Source: Combretum micranthum
Lineage: Eukaryota; Streptophyta; Magnoliopsida; Myrtales; Combretaceae
DNA: 64,000 nt
NCBI GenBank assembly: GCA_024138025.1
Contig: JAMXBD010000389.1
Span: 744,001-808,000 of the forward strand
Direction of reading: 5' to 3'
Position 1 is the first letter of the stretch; the number at the start of each line of letters is the position of its first letter. Below, in pieces: positions 63,160-64,000 of the stretch. The notes under the pieces were generated by a model. The model worked only from the letters and a program-made list of their open reading frames with translations, was not told the origin of the DNA and searched no databases. The position numbers and the translations under genes are program-made.

Positions 63160-64000
63160 ATTTCATGAATATTAAATAAGATCTATGGAGAGTTAAATGT
63201 CTTGTTACCATTTAGTACCGATATCAAAGTGTAGTAATCACAGTGGGAAAAGGTGGCAATTATGAGTTTTCTCGTAGGCTTTAACCCATAATTTGAGATT
63301 CTTAAATCTAATATTTTATCTAGTGTTGACATTTTTTCCTTACATGCGGTATTAACTAGGGTCCTCCATGCAGTGCTCTTGTCAGTTGTAATGCTATTCA
63401 AGAGCTGTGACGCCATCTAAAATAGAATTATAGCAAAGAAAATAATAAAATTCAAGAGTCATGGGGAGTTTAATGTTTTTATTATCATGAGCATGGTCAC
63501 ACTAAGTGCAGTTGTTGAAAACTGTTAGAAGAAATCCTAGAGTTATCATCTAGGTCATATTGCAGCGGGTACACTCCCTCCCCCACTTAACAACAACAAC
63601 AACAACAACGAAAAAAAAAAAAAAGGGAAAGTAAGAAAGAAAAAAAGGGGTCCATCCTCTGAATAGGCTGTTACAATATTTGCAGATGAGTTTGTTAAAT
63701 ATGGTCATACCACGAAATATTGAAGAATTTATATGACAATAGGTTGTTGACTTAGGTATTACTAATTATATGATAGGTAATTCTAATCTTTTTACCATTT
63801 TTAAACCATACACATTGTCTTCCTTGTCCCTCTAGCTGATGGTTCTCCGTCGTCCATTCTTGGTTTTGGCACTGTTCATCCAACTTCATTGCCATTTCTA
63901 TTGTCTATCTTAAGCTTACCAAAATTTTCCTTTAATTCCATGTCTATAAACAAGATTACTCATGGCCTAAACTATTGTGTCTCACTGTTTCTTGATTGTT
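63160..64000 (+). pseudogene. Copia R: gag and protease, cut by the window end
   Basis: gag: NIK-stop-DLWRVKCLV, SQWEKVAIMSFLVGF and FEILKSNILSSVDIFSLHAV (63165-63370), then a ruined zinc knuckle (HEHGHTKCSC) at about 63487-63516. Protease: VDLGITNYMIGNSNLFTIF, where the catalytic DSG is DLG at 63749-63757 (TCA to TTA). Then LADGS-like text and SINKITHGLNYCVSLFLD at 63940-63996. Integrase and later domains would lie beyond the window. Confidence 0.8.

Overview
This is plant nuclear DNA, almost certainly from a eudicot. It is AT-rich, has spliceosomal introns, and is packed with Ty1/copia retrotransposons primed by initiator tRNA-Met (tggtatcagag sites), LINEs, Mutator-like elements (MULEs) and hAT-type elements. 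The species cannot be named from the sequence.

The one clear host gene runs on the + strand across nearly the whole window: a leucine-rich-repeat receptor-like kinase of the LRR-VIII-2 type (relatives of Arabidopsis At1g56120-At1g56140). Fourteen consecutive exons (A-N, 4816 to 61902) encode the extracellular LRR domain. Ten are exactly 72 nt, each one 24-residue repeat, and all introns are phase 2 where the junctions can be read. Every exon is open and every junction has a GT and an AG, although about 953 coding bases are spread over 57 kb. Signal peptide, malectin-like, transmembrane and kinase exons are not in the window.

The introns hold the rest. Intron A-B (18.9 kb) contains two MULE-type miniature elements, a MITE pair, a structurally complete copia element (10315-15122) and a decayed autonomous-type MULE (about 16654-22990) with a mudrA transposase and a plant-mobile-domain gene. 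That transposase is split by a hAT-type element with a perfect 8-bp target duplication. Intron C-D holds an LTR-like direct-repeat element. Intron D-E holds two LINE copies, the second ending 14 bp before an exon. Intron K-L (26.9 kb) holds a nest: copia V (+) contains copia fragment W (-), which contains copia X (-), which contains copia Y (+), which contains a MITE. After the nest come copia T, copia U (itself invaded by a hAT-like element carrying a MULE miniature, and by a solo LTR), and a MULE-like element with a captured Rab GTPase fragment. After exon N there is an unidentified decayed reading frame and the gag-protease part of another copia element running off the window.

The most unusual structure is a family of elements with arrays of a 21-bp odd palindrome (core CTCGTCTCTT-G/C-AAGAGACGAG). 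The units alternate orientation and are spaced 37-42 bp. They occur in two miniature elements and at both ends of the large MULE. One miniature has a perfect 9-bp target duplication, which places the family in the Mutator superfamily.
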